Source: Caenorhabditis elegans (lineage: Eukaryota; Nematoda; Chromadorea; Rhabditida; Rhabditidae). Taken from it: a stretch of 64,000 nucleotides of DNA. How positions within the stretch are numbered: the stretch's first letter is position 1; every line of letters begins with the position of its first letter. The DNA lies in contig NC_003284.9 of the NCBI RefSeq assembly GCF_000002985.6, positions 3,534,001 through 3,598,000 on the forward strand, in the 5' to 3' direction. Positions 24,470 to 36,400 of this stretch are shown piece after piece. The notes below the pieces were generated by a model that saw only the letters and a program-made list of their open reading frames with translations, searched no databases and was not told where the DNA came from. The position numbers were made by a program, and so were the translations under genes.

Positions 24470-24547
24470 AGGTGATATTTTCCATTATGGGAAAAAGCTG
24501 AAGCTACTTACAACAAAACTTTGGTAGGCATTCAAAAGAGCTGAAAA
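24470..24547. repeat. 78-bp direct repeat, copy 2
   Basis: Same-orientation copy of 24253-24330, offset 217 bases. The DNA between the copies is not clearly repeated. Confidence 0.9.
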
Positions 24548-24859
24548 TGGATATTTCAGTCTATCTGATAGAAAAATTATAGAACGATGGAAACTTTGCA
24601 GAACAGTTTGAATTATGTCAGATTTTATATTTGTCCAATTTAGAGCTGAAAACCCGAATTTTTGAAAAACTCAGCATAACTTGAAATAATTGTAGCACAC
24701 AAAACAAATACATCAGTTTTCCAATTTTGATTCGTGAAAAATTGGAACTGAAATAAAGTTGCGGTTAGTGTACATTTTTTTATGAACATTCAGAAATGTC
24801 AAAAATGGTAGTTTTTCAGAATACAAGAATGTGTAATGAATAGTATTCTAGTGTGAAAA

Positions 24860-24865
24860 TTTATT
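24860..24865 (-). terminator. vit-3: Poly(A) signal of vit-3
   Basis: AATAAA on the minus strand about 28 bases after the stop codon, implying a very short 3' UTR. It is conserved at the equivalent place in the other vit copy. Confidence 0.7.
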
Positions 24866-24892
24866 ATGGACTAAAACATGATAAATGTGAAT

Positions 24893-27800
24893 TTAATAGG
24901 CAACGCAGGCGGTTGGGATCTTGACAGACTCAACAAAGGAGACTGGGAAATCGACCAAGTCGGCGACGGTTTGCTCACGGGCCTCCTTCAAGAAACGGCG
25001 GGCGTTCTTGCTGTGGCGTGGCATGCAAGTGAAACGGATCTTCTTGTTGGAAGTCTTCTCGGATTCGAGTCCACGGCGGCACTCAGAGACTGGCTCGATG
25101 GAGAAGCAGACGCGGTTGGAGAACTCCTTGATGAGGGTCTTCTTGACGAGTTCTGAAAAATATGTATTTTGTTAAAACTACACATCATTCAGCTTTAAAC
25201 TAACCCTTCTCAGTTTCCTTTTCATCGTAGTTGCTCTCGTAGTCGGAGCTGCTCTCGTAGTCGGACTTCTTCTCTTCTCTGTTCCATTTGTTTTTGTAGT
25301 TCTTCTTCTCGGAGATGCGGTCTTTCTCAACTTCGCATTCCTGAAAACGAAATAAATATATATTCAGTTTTTTGAAACAATATAGTTACTTCGTTCTTGA
25401 GAAGGTAAGAGCGGTGGAATTCCTCAACATCCTCAGTTTCGTAGTTGTCAGCGGTCATGAACTCATTGTCTCTCTCACCGTCATTGTTTCCGCAAAGTCC
25501 GCAAAGTTGGTTTTGTGAAGCAACGGATGGCATGTTGGTCTTGACAGTGTATCCATCGAAACGAACCTCTCCATGTGGAAGACGAATAACAATAAGGTTA
25601 TCTCCAAGAATTTCGATACTGAAAAACGAGATTAGAAAAATTCATGTGATTTAGAGTTAAAGCTTACTTGTATTGTTCAAGTTCAGTTGGGTTAACCTTC
25701 TTTCCGTCAACCTTGACAAGGAACTTATCGTCAGACTTCTTCACAACAATTTCTTCCTCACGGCGGACAACCTTAACGAGAAGCTCCTCAGAGTTCTTGT
25801 TGATCTTCTTGGCAAGAACAGCGAATCTTGGCTGTTCGGAGCAATCCTTGGCAACAAGAGAGTAGCAGGTGGTGAGTGGAGCACGGTAGATCACGTTGTC
25901 AAAGGTAGAAACCTCAGATTGGTCAACCTTGCAGGTGGCTCCGGTCTTTTCCCAGGTTTGTTGGAACATGGCACGACGAGCAATAGTTGGGAGAACGACG
26001 CGTGGAATACGAACATTCTTCAACTCAACTTCTTGTTCTGGAGTCTGGATGGTCATGTTCATGTATTGGCGGGAAAGTGGCTCAACAGAAAGTTGAAGAA
26101 CGACGCGGCGATCCTCGTTTTGGACACGCTTCTCAGAAACAGTCCAGAAGTTGTATGCCTTGATAAGGTCGAAAATGCGGGAGAAAGTGTATTCAGACTC
26201 TGGGGTGAGCTTGTACTCAGAGACAACATTGACTTGGTTAAGACGAGCAGCCTTGATCAAAAGTTCGTACTCTGGAATTCCCTTGTACTCACGCTCGATG
26301 TTGCGGAGGAACTTCTTTTGTTCCGTGGATTGTTCGAGTTGAGCATTGAAGGTGATCTCGCTCTTCTTTGATGATCCCCACTTGGCGTTGAGTGCAAGTT
26401 GAACCTCACGGTGTGGTTGCTCACGAAGTTGACGGAGGGATGATGGCATTTGTGGGCGGGCAGCAAGAAGCTCAGTACGAAGAGTCCATTCCTTGTTCTC
26501 GTGCTCTATTGGAGAGCGACGAGCATCCATCTCAACCTTGCACATACGGATCCATTTGTCACAGACGGTACGAAGTTCAGTGTTCCAGTACATTTGTTGT
26601 GGAGCCTCAAGCTTGAGGGTAATAAGATTCTTGAATCCTTGCTCGGATTGAATCTCACGGATCATCTTGTGGAAGTATTGGCGGCGGTTCTCAGATTCGT
26701 TGTTCTCAAGGTCGAATTCTTTTTCGAAGATCTTGTCGAACTTGATCTCGGAAAGATCAGTCTTCTCGAGGTTTCCAATAGTGACGCGAGCTGTGAACTC
26801 AACTGGACGGTTTTTGTTCTCAAGAGTGAACTCGAAATCTTGTTCAGTCATCAAGACCATTGGAAGAGTCCATTGGGAAAGAACATTTCCTTGGGCATTG
26901 ATTCTGAGTCCAAAGGTCTCATATTGACGATCAATCTCTTCAGTAGACATTTGGTATTGTGAGTGGGAAATAGTCTTCTCTTCAGCCTCAACATATTCAG
27001 AGTCTTGGTTCTTTGGAACACGGATGAAAGCAACTGGGCGGGTATGAACGGAAACAGTGGTCTTCTTGTTCTCTGGGACAACAAACTTGTGAGTGATTTC
27101 GAGAGTGTTCTTCTTCAATTCAACAGTTGATTCGAATCTCAATGGAGTGTGGAGACGAGCAGATTGAAGTGACTTGACTCCTTGTTCAATGACTGGATAC
27201 CAGAAGCGCATCTCAGTGACGTGGGTGGTGGCAACAGTTGGAACGATATCAAGAACAAGACGAGCTCCAAGCTTCTCGAGCTCAATTGAAACCTTTCCGT
27301 TGATAGAGAGGATAGTTGGCATCTTTCCAGAAATGGTGAGTGGCATTCCAATGGTGGTTGGAATTCTGCGTTCAGCCTCGTAGAAGAAGAGAGCACGGTG
27401 AAGCTCGAACTTGGAGTCGTTGGTCAAGAAAGTGAGGAGGGATTTGATGTCAAACTCCCCGTTTCTGACATACTTCTCAACAACATTGTCAATAGTTTCC
27501 ATGTCAATTGGAAGAACGATGTAGTCCATCTCCTTGTAGCGAAGGTAGAAAACAGCGTGAGCATTTTGAGAATCGGTTTGTTGGACACGTGGACGGATGT
27601 TCATCTTCTTGACAATCTCTTGAAGCATCTGGATTCCAGATTGGACACGACGGGAACGGAGTTCATCAGATTGCTTTCCGTAAAGAGAAAGTTTTTCGAG
27701 GGTCTTGAGGATGACTTGCTCAAAGTTCTGTTGAGAGAATCCAACTTGAGCGAAGTATTTGTTCCAGTTTCCTCCGAAGACGGTTTCGAATGATGCTTGA

Positions 27801-29965
27801 ACTTCCTTTGGCAAGAAAGCGTTCTTCTCGAAAATGGTGGCGAAGTCGAATTGAACTCCGGAGAGCCACTCAGAGTTGAAAAGTGGAAGTTGGGAGTAGG
27901 TGGAGAGCATCTGTTCTTGTGGTTGATAACGGGTGAAGAGAAGAACCTTGGAGCAACGAACAGCCAATTGTTGGTAGCATGGGTTGGTAGACTTGGAGAA
28001 TTGACGGAGGACGTTGTAGGTGAAGGCAGCAACGTGTTGGTTGGATTCGTTTTCCATTTGGGAAACGATGTGAGCAAGAACTGGTTCTTCTGGAATGGTG
28101 TGCATCATTCTCCAAAGAGCAGCCATACGGAGCTCTGGCTTGTTTTGACGGTTCTTGTAGACTGGAAGGAGAACCTTCTGGATCTTGCGTGGCATAACGT
28201 CCTTGAGAAGACGAAGAGCATCTACAGCCTCAGTGCGGATGGAAAGTGGTTGACGTGGATCTTGGATAAGCTGAACAAGCTCATAGACGGAAAGGTCGAT
28301 TCCCGCGTTTCCAAGGGTCTTAAGAGCAAGAACCTTCTCGTATGTGGAGTCAGCGTTACGGAAGTGTTGCATGAAGACGCGAACGTACTTTTCCTTGGTT
28401 TGTCTAGATGCTGGGCGGATCAATGGAAGGTCTTGGGTCTTTGAAGCAAATCCACGAACAACAGATCCTGCGGCGAGCCAGGCAGATTGACGAAGTGGTT
28501 CGTACTTCTCAGAGAGTGGCGATTGGGCAAGTTGGATGAGAAGGTCAGCAATGTGCTCACTTGGGTAAAGAGTTTCTTGGACAGATTTAAGAAGCTCAGC
28601 AGCTCTCAATGGTGTGATGCTCTTCTTCTCGAAGTGATGAATCAAGTGTTGAATGGTGTTCTTGGTTCCAGCCACAGCCAATGTGGTTTCAATGACAAGT
28701 TGAACCTAAGAGAGAACATGATATTAGTGATTATGAAATGTGTATTGGTTACCTTCTTCTCGGCCTTAGTGTAGATGGTGGTGTGAACCTTCTTGAGTTC
28801 TTCGATGGTGCACATGCGGAACATGCGGACGGCGCGGGCAATAAGGTGGACAGTTTCTGGGGTGTTCTGCTCGTGCTCTTGAATTTGACGGAAGATCTCT
28901 TCAAGTTGCTCAACTTTTTGCTCTATCTCGATAGCCTTGAATGGGTTGACCTCAGCTTTGTCTCCTTGTTTGTAGAATTGCTCAATAAGCTTCTCGTTTT
29001 CCATGGAGTAGACGATTTCCTCCTTTGGTCCAGAGACCTGAAAGTATTACTGTTAGAGTTAGCTATCAAAAGCCCATAAAATACATTTTTAAATAAATTA
29101 CCTTCTTGATCTCTCTATTGATCTTGCTTTCTTCGACGAAAGTGACCTTGGCGCGAGTCTCAGACTTGACAACCTCTTGTCCGTTGACATTCAAAGTGTA
29201 AATAGAATTAACCTCAGATTCTTGCAATTTCTCGTTCTTGAAGGTGTAGGTGTAGACAGTTTGTGGCTGAACAAATTGTCCCTCCTTCTCGCATTCCTTG
29301 CACTCAGATCCAAAACGAAGACCATAAGCAGTCTCTGGGCGAGTGATGCATTTGTCGAAGTTGACAGATTTGGTGTAGATGGTCTTCCCTCCCTCTTGAA
29401 CAATGGTGTAAGCGACTTCGCAGTCTCCTTCCATGGTCTTTTCATGAACATTGAAGAAAAGAGAATCTTTGTCGGATTCCATATCTTTCTGATCTTGGCT
29501 CATCTCATCAACTGGAGCAGACTTGCGGAGAGAGAAAAGATTGAGAATCGATCTCTTGGCGTTCTTGGACCACTCGGCATCTTCGGAAGAAAATTGGATC
29601 TCAGAAACAAGTCCATTTCTGATTTGAGCACGGAATGGAAGCTCAAGAAGCTCTTTGAGCTCATCGGAAAGCTCACGTTGCTCCAAAGATTCGATTTTTG
29701 GCCATTGCTCAGATTGTGGAATGTGGGAAGCAGAGTACTGAATATCAATCAATTGAAGATGAATGTAACGATCATCAACAGCTTGAAGACGGGTACGGCA
29801 AGAAATCAGGGTTTGGGAAGCATCGGAAAATGTAGTTGGGAGTCCAGAGAGAAGAAGTCCGTCAAATTTGTAGACGTATTCGCTCTTTGGGGAGAAAGTA
29901 CGGTCAAGAGCCGGAGAGGCGGCAATCGCCAAGGCGACAAGAGAGGCAATGATTATTGACTTCAT
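24893..29965 (-). CDS. vit-3: Vitellogenin (yolk protein, YP170 class), left copy
   Basis: Six exons, 5' to 3': 29102-29965, 28753-29037, 25668-28705, 25390-25618, 25205-25340, 24893-25152; total 4812 bases and 1603 aa, the usual length of VIT-3/4/5. The signal peptide is MKSIIIASLVALAIA. The large N-terminal lipid-transfer (Vitellogenin_N) region follows, then the lipid-binding middle, then a C-terminal von Willebrand D domain at about 1310-1490 with CGLCG at 1435-1439. Vitellogenins are made in the hermaphrodite intestine, secreted, and taken up by oocytes as lipid and amino-acid stores. Codon use is strongly biased, as in very highly expressed genes, which also explains long antisense frames. 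The product differs from the right copy at about 21 residues. Assigning vit-3 to the left and vit-4 to the right follows assumed cosmid order and could be reversed. Confidence 0.93.
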
Positions 29966-29997
29966 TGCGAGAGTGATTATTCCCTTTCCAGCGTTTC

Positions 29998-30103
29998 TAT
30001 TTATACCAGTGTGTTTAATTGACAGGACAGGCGATTGCAAGGAGGTTTTAATATTATTGACAGATTTCCAGAGATTGTGATCGTGCCATTTAATGCTTAT
30101 CAG
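29998..30103 (-). promoter_or_regulatory. vit-3: vit-3 promoter: TATA, VPE1 and VPE2 elements
   Basis: On the minus strand a TATAAATA box (29998-30005) lies about 33 bases upstream of the ATG. VPE1 boxes (TGTCAAT) are at 30018-30024 and 30056-30062. A VPE2 box (CTGATAA, the intestinal GATA-factor site) is at 30097-30103. A further TGTCAAT in the opposite orientation is at 30270-30276. These two elements are the known activating sites of nematode vitellogenin promoters; their presence here is read directly. Confidence 0.85.
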
Positions 30104-32860
30104 CGCAAATTGAAAGATACATGTTGAAAATATATTATCAAAGTTGCAGATGTCAGTTTTCCCTGAAGATCGACGCCTAAATGATGGTTTCTGAATTTAA
30201 TTGATAGACGTACCACAGTGTGGGTTATAGAACATTAATATGGAACATCAAAAAAATACACATTAGTTCTGTCAATGCAGTCTTTGTGCTTGCTTACCGC
30301 CCGTGGTTTGAAATCACAAGCGGAAGTTTTATGGACCATTGTTAAAATTGGGCAGCTTTAATCGCTCCAACAATTTTGATGGGAAACATTCTTGGATAAA
30401 CACGCAATTTTTTGAACATTTCACTGATAAAAATTCGGCGTTTAGTGAATACAACATTATTTGGAGTAGTCGTACTTTGTTTGTGCCATTATTATTGCTA
30501 ATAAAAACATTAATATTCTTCGCGGCTCGATTTTTTTTATAAATTAGGACCATAAATTGGCTTTTTTCAACATTTACAGAATTCAGGTCAATTTGTTGTT
30601 TTTTCATAAGTTATATTTGTTGCTTCATGTATTGGAGATTAAAACCCCTTTATCTACATTTAAAAAAAGTCACACATTCCCAACAGTCTATAATAATTGA
30701 CTGTTCCAGCTGTACCATATATTGAGCATTTTCATGGCCCACAAAACCATAATGATAAAATCATATTTTTTCCTGTAGCGATGAACTCCATCTGAAGAGT
30801 TGGTTTTCCCATTTTGATTTATTTATTTTTGTAGGATTTGTCAATTGTGTAAGAAATGAAATACCAATACAACACACAGAATCTAAATAAACAATAACAA
30901 AAACATAACAACAAGCAATATATACATAATAATCAATTGACATGTAATGTGTATAATTATCACCTAAAATTAAGATTAGTGAATAGGGACAATACAAGAA
31001 AATTCATGTGAAGAGGGTACAATTACAAATTGTAAAGAGGGTACAATTAGCTCATACTAACATTTAAAAGTACTCAGATCTCTATTTGTGAAACTAATGC
31101 CTTCTGAATTTTGTTTTACACTATCAAAATCATGTTTTTCCACCAGCATTAGCTTGAGGATCATTTTATCAATAGGCACTCTTCGATGATGTCATAATAT
31201 TTTTTTCTGGTGCAAGCTCAAAACATAGCAACGTCTGAATTGACATAAAAGTTGGAAAAGTTTTATTTTGTCATTTATAATTACATACAGAATACCTATT
31301 TGTCGCCACAGAGTAAAAATGTTCACCTTCATTTACAGGAAAATTCATCAGTGGGTTTTTTAAAAATATATACCCCATTTCCTCTATTAGTTATGAATGC
31401 AAGACTTATTTTCAATTGTTCCATAAGTTCGGAAAAGTTACCAGTTTTTGTTAAAAACTATGATACACGTTCAATCCATGAAAGATACATTGTTTTCCAA
31501 AGTTTCTCCAGCTATTTAAATACGTTTAAGTTCAATTTATTCAGAAAATGTCAATTTTGTCGAAGGTTCAGAACTTCCAATAGTCCTGCACCCCTACCAG
31601 TCAAACGAAAACTAGTTTTGAATCCTCTATTTGTATTGCAGCCATTTTGCCATACAAGTCAATTTTGCGGAAGTTTTGGTATATATTAAATTATTTATTA
31701 ACGTAATCCGATACAAAAGCTTAATGGTCCTTTTTTAGGTTAAACAATTTTTAAAAATTTGAAGAGCCTAAAATATAGTATAAAGCTTCCACTTTATCAT
31801 TTTTAACAGAATTAAATTAAAGTTTCGCAGCTTCTAATAGTCTTGCGATTTCTATAAGTTTTACCCCTATATGCCAATTAAAAAATAGTTTTGCATGAAA
31901 AACCAATAGAGAAAATACGGTACTTACGTAAATCTACTTGAAAACTTAAATGATTCAGAAATCCAGTACATCTATTGAAATTCCCAGTTGTTGTCCAACG
32001 CAAGATCTGCAGGATAATTGATACATCCGACGTTCTAATGTTATCCTTCTACTCAAAAAAATGTGCTCAAATGGTTATGCATTGTAAAAAAAAAATTTGA
32101 ACTTAGGTTTCCAGTTTGGAAAATGATAACGGTTAATAAGTTTTTCAGTGATTTCCTAAATACTGAAAAAAAATTCTATACGAAAAAATAGTATTTAAAA
32201 AGTAGAAAGCGCAGAGAAAAAATTTCAGCTGTCATTATAAGGGTTTCAAAGTTGAGTTCCACCGCTGAAATATTGAAGCGACGTACTCTAAATAAAAGCT
32301 TTCAAATTTCACCCGAGTATAATTGAAGCCGAAACTAGATTGACTAGAAATTTTTGACAACATTAAAAACTACTGGATACTTGTGGAAAATTTTAAAAAC
32401 AACTAGAAAATTCTAGAAAACTCGAGAAACATGTGGGACATTCTGTGATCCTCTGAGATTTTTTTTTAATTTTTAAATTCTTCAAGAAACATATGAAAAA
32501 TTTCAGACACTTCTTAAAACCTTGCGCAACTTAGAAAAATTACTTGGTGTTTTAGAATATTTGGAATCCATACGAGAAAATTAGAGAAAGTAATCTCAAT
32601 AACATAGATTCAATCAACAAAAATATTCCTATGTATTACATAGCAAGCGGCTTGGTGCATGCACTTATCAACAAACTAATCCAGGTTCTGAAATTGGCAG
32701 TATTAGTTTCATGCTTACTAAGGGTGTCATCAAAAGTGAAAATCGAAAAACTAGATTTAAAAAAAAATCGAAAAACGAAAATGTATCGGTTTTTCGATTT
32801 TACAGACGTCGAAAAATCAAATAAGTTTCGTTTTCAGTTGTAGTAAATAAAAAAACCGAG
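30104..32860. other. Intergenic region between the vit genes
   Basis: AT-rich DNA with no recognisable exon. A 15-base unit, AAGAGGGTACAATTA, occurs twice about 22 bases apart near 31010-31050. Around 32340-32600 there are many short AGAAA/TCTAGAAA repeats. The 145-codon open frame at 31252-31689 has no coding character. Confidence 0.5.
32765..32800. repeat. Short perfect hairpin
   Basis: Arms AAATCGAAAAAC (32765-32776) and its reverse complement (32789-32800) are separated by 12 bases. It lies about 100 bases upstream of the small candidate gene at 32901. Confidence 0.8.
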
Positions 32861-32900
32861 ACCCTTGATGCTTACATCGGATGAATATCAATTTTTCAGA

Positions 32901-33068
32901 ATGTACCGGCTCACAGAAGATACGATAAATTGTTTCGTAATGAAGATTCCAGAAAAAGTTATTCATGTGAAAATCGAAACTCATTTAAAATCTCACTTCA
33001 AAAAATCGGCCGAAATGAATTTCCTATTGGATGCCAACGACTGTTCGGAATTTTGCAGCGATGAATAA
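32901..33068 (+). CDS. Candidate small unknown protein (55 aa) between the vit genes
   Basis: A good nematode acceptor (CAATTTTTCAG, ending 32899) is followed one base later by an ATG at 32901 and a 56-codon frame to TAA. An AATAAA lies at 33234-33239. The product starts MYRLTEDTINCFVMKIPEK and ends in an acidic, cysteine-containing tail (NDCSEFCSDE). It has no signal peptide and no domain I recognise. Trans-splice-like acceptor, ATG, stop and poly(A) signal in order argue for a real single-exon gene or the last exon of a longer one. The short length keeps confidence low. Confidence 0.35.
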   Translation: MYRLTEDTINCFVMKIPEKVIHVKIETHLKSHFKKSAEMNFLLDANDCSEFCSDE

Positions 33069-33233
33069 ATTACATGTTATTCATTTTTGTTTGTTATAAT
33101 GCACCCAGCAACGTAGGGGGGACTGCTGGTCTTGAAGCTGTGTTATTGATTTATTTGAACCTTGTTATTTTTTTTTGTTTTTTTTACAAATGCATTCTTC
33201 TGTTTGAATCGCATACCTTCCCTCTGATAATTC

Positions 33234-33239
33234 AATAAA
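33234..33239 (+). terminator. Poly(A) signal, candidate small gene
   Basis: AATAAA 166 bases downstream of the stop at 33068, on the same strand. Confidence 0.35.
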
Positions 33240-33422
33240 CTGTATTTCATACGTTCTACCTTCTCATCTTACGCACGCATCTTTTCAAAAAAAAACAGTT
33301 TTTCGAACAGATGAGAAAGACCAACAGGAACTAAATAGTAAACTCAACCCCAGCTGTTAATACCAACATCCCAATACTTCAGTTTAATCATTAGGATTTT
33401 TTCATGTATTCTACTGTGAAAA

Positions 33423-33428
33423 TTTATT
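33423..33428 (-). terminator. vit-4: Poly(A) signal of vit-4
   Basis: AATAAA on the minus strand about 30 bases after the stop, in the same position as in the left copy. Confidence 0.7.
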
Positions 33429-33457
33429 ATGGACTACAAAATGATAAATATATGGAT

Positions 33458-36400
33458 TTAATAGGCAACGCAGGCGGTTGGGATCTTGACAGACTCAACG
33501 AAGGAGACTGGGAAATCGACCAAATCGGCAACAGTTTGCTCACGAGCCTCCTTCAAGAAACGGCGGGCGTTCTTGCTGTGGCGTGGCATGCAAGTGAAAC
33601 GGATCTTCTCGTTGGAAGTCTTCTCGGATTCGAGTCCACGGCGGCACTCAGAGACTGGCTCGATGGAGAAGCAGACGCGGTTGGAGAACTCCTTGATGAG
33701 GGTCTTCTTGAAAAGTTCTGAAAATATGTACTTTGCAAAAATTACAAATCATCCGAAATTAAGCTAACGGTTCTCAGTTTCCTTTTCATCGTAGTTGTTC
33801 TCATAGTCGGAGCTGCTCACGTAGTCGGACTTCTTCTCTTCTCTGTTCCATTTGTTTCTGTAGTTCTTCTTCTCGGAGATGCGGTCGTTCTCAACTTCGC
33901 ATTCCTGAAAACGAAATAAATATATATTCAGTTTTTTGAAACAATATAGTTACTTCGTTCTTGAGAAGGTAAGAGCGGTGGAATTCCTCAACATCCTCAG
34001 TTTCGTAGTTGTCAGCGGTCATGAACTCATTGTCTCTCTCACCGTCATTGTTTCCGCAAAGTCCGCAAAGTTGGTTTTGTGAAGCAACGGATGGCATGTT
34101 GGTCTTGACAGTGTATCCATCGAAACGAACCTCTCCATGTGGAAGACGAATAACAATAAGGTTATCTCCAAGAATTTCGATACTGAAAAACGAGATTAGA
34201 AAAATTCATGTGATTTAGAGTTAAAGCTTACTTGTATTGTTCAAGTTCAGTTGGGTTAACCTTCTTTTCGTCAACCTTGACAAGGAACTTATCGTCAGAC
34301 TTCTTCACAACAATTTCTTCCTCACGGCGGACAACCTTAACGAGAAGCTCCTCAGAGTTCTTGTTGATCTTCTTGGCAAGAACAGCGAATCTTGGCTGTT
34401 CGGAGCAATCCTTGGCAACAAGAGAGTAGCAGGTGGTGAGTGGAGCACGGTAGATCACGTTGTCAAAGGTAGAAACCTCAGATTGGCCAACCTTGCAGGT
34501 GGCTCCGGTCTTTTCCCAGGTTTGTTGGAACATGGCACGACGAGCAATAGTTGGGAGAACGACGCGTGGAATACGAACATTCTTCAACTCAACTTCTTGT
34601 TCTGGAGTCTGGATGGTCATGTTCATGTATTGGCGGGAAAGTGGCTCAACAGAAAGTTGAAGAACGACGCGGCGATCCTCGTTTTGGACACGCTTCTCAG
34701 AAACAGTCCAGAAGTTGTATGCCTTGATAAGGTCGAAAATGCGGGAGAAAGTGTATTCAGACTCTGGGGTGAGCTTGTACTCAGAAACAACATTGACTTG
34801 GTTAAGACGAGCAGCCTTGATCAAAAGTTCGTACTCTGGAATTCCCTTGTACTCACGCTCGATGTTGCGGAGGAACTTCTTTTGTTCCGTGGATTGTTCG
34901 AGTTGAGCATTGAAGGTGATCTCGCTCTTCTTTGATGATCCCCACTTGGCGTTGAGTGCAAGTTGAACCTCACGGTGTGGTTGCTCACGAAGTTGACGGA
35001 GGGATGATGGCATTTGTGGGCGGGCAGCAAGAAGCTCAGTACGAAGAGTCCATTCCTTGTTCTCGTGCTCCATTGGAGAGCGACGAGCATCCATCTCAAC
35101 CTTGCACATACGGATCCATTTGTCACAGACGGTACGAAGTTCAGTGTTCCAGTACATTTGTTGTGGAGCCTCAAGCTTGAGGGTAATAAGATTCTTGAAT
35201 CCTTGCTCGGATTGAATCTCACGGATCATCTTGTGGAAGTATTGGCGGCGGTTCTCAGATTCGTTGTTCTCAAGGTCGAATTCTTTTTCGAAGATCTTGT
35301 CGAACTTGATCTCGGAAAGATCAGTCTTCTCGAGGTTTCCAATAGTGACGCGAGCTGTGAACTCAACTGGACGGTTTTTGTTCTCAAGAGTGAACTCGAA
35401 ATCTTGTTCAGTCATCAAGACCATTGGAAGAGTCCATTGGGAAAGAACATTTCCTTGGGCATTGATTCTGAGTCCAAAGGTCTCATATTGACGATCAATC
35501 TCTTCAGTAGACATTTGGTATTGTGAGTGGGAAATAGTCTTCTCTTCAGTCTCAACATATTCAGAGTCTTGGTTCTTTGGAACACGGATGAAAGCAACTG
35601 GGCGGGTATGAACGGAAACAGTGGTCTTCTTGTTCTCTGGGACAACAAACTTGTGAGTGATTTCGAGAGTGTTCTTCTTCAATTCAACAGTTGATTCGAA
35701 TCTCAATGGAGTGTGGAGACGAGCAGATTGAAGTGACTTGACTCCTTGTTCAATGACTGGATACCAGAAGCGCATCTCAGTGACGTGGGTGGTGGCAACA
35801 GTTGGAACGATATCAAGAACAAGACGAGCTCCAAGCTTCTCGAGCTCAATTGAAACCTTTCCGTTGATAGAGAGGATAGTTGGCATCTTTCCAGAAATGG
35901 TGAGTGGCATTCCAATGGTGGTTGGAATTCTGCGTTCAGCCTCGTAGAAGAAGAGAGCACGGTGAAGCTCGAACTTGGAGTCGTTGGTCAAGAAAGTGAG
36001 GAGGGATTTGATGTCAAACTCCCCGTTTCTGACATACTTCTCAACAACATTGTCAATAGTTTCCATGTCAATTGGAAGAACGATGTAGTCCATCTCCTTG
36101 TAGCGAAGGTAGAAAACAGCGTGAGCATTTTGAGAATCGGTTTGTTGGACACGTGGACGGATGTTCATCTTCTTGACAATCTCTTGAAGCATCTGGATTC
36201 CAGATTGGACACGACGGGAACGGAGTTCATCAGATTGCTTTCCGTAAAGAGAAAGTTTTTCGAGGGTCTTGAGGATGACTTGCTCAAAGTTCTGTTGAGA
36301 GAATCCAACTTGAGCGAAGTATTTGTTCCAGTTTCCTCCGAAGACGGTTTCGAATGATGCTTGAACTTCCTTTGGCAAGAAAGCGTTCTTCTCGAAAATG

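Larger units (their letters stand above)
23161..24840. other. Convergent intergenic region rgs-7 / vit-3
   Basis: It contains the 3' UTR of rgs-7 and flanking DNA, with no supported coding exon. From about 24000 the sequence becomes very A-rich and carries a pair of 78-base direct repeats (listed separately). Confidence 0.55.
24841..30025. repeat. Tandem duplication unit, left copy (vit-3)
   Basis: This stretch is near-identical to 33403-38600 in the same orientation. It covers the whole vit transcription unit from just beyond the poly(A) signal to just beyond the TATA/VPE1 region. Outside these limits the flanks are unrelated. The offset is 8564 bases across exon 3, and both homologous introns 3 and 4 are identical. 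Confidence 0.95.

Noticed and set aside
27797..28444. Long plus-strand open frames antisense to the vit exons (for example 215 codons here and at 36361-37008)
   Set aside because: They mirror the strongly biased codon use of the vit genes on the other strand and occur identically in both copies; no start, splice or domain support.
31252..31689. 145-codon plus-strand frame between the vit genes
   Set aside because: AT-rich, no acceptor or downstream signal, amino-acid composition typical of random AT-rich DNA.
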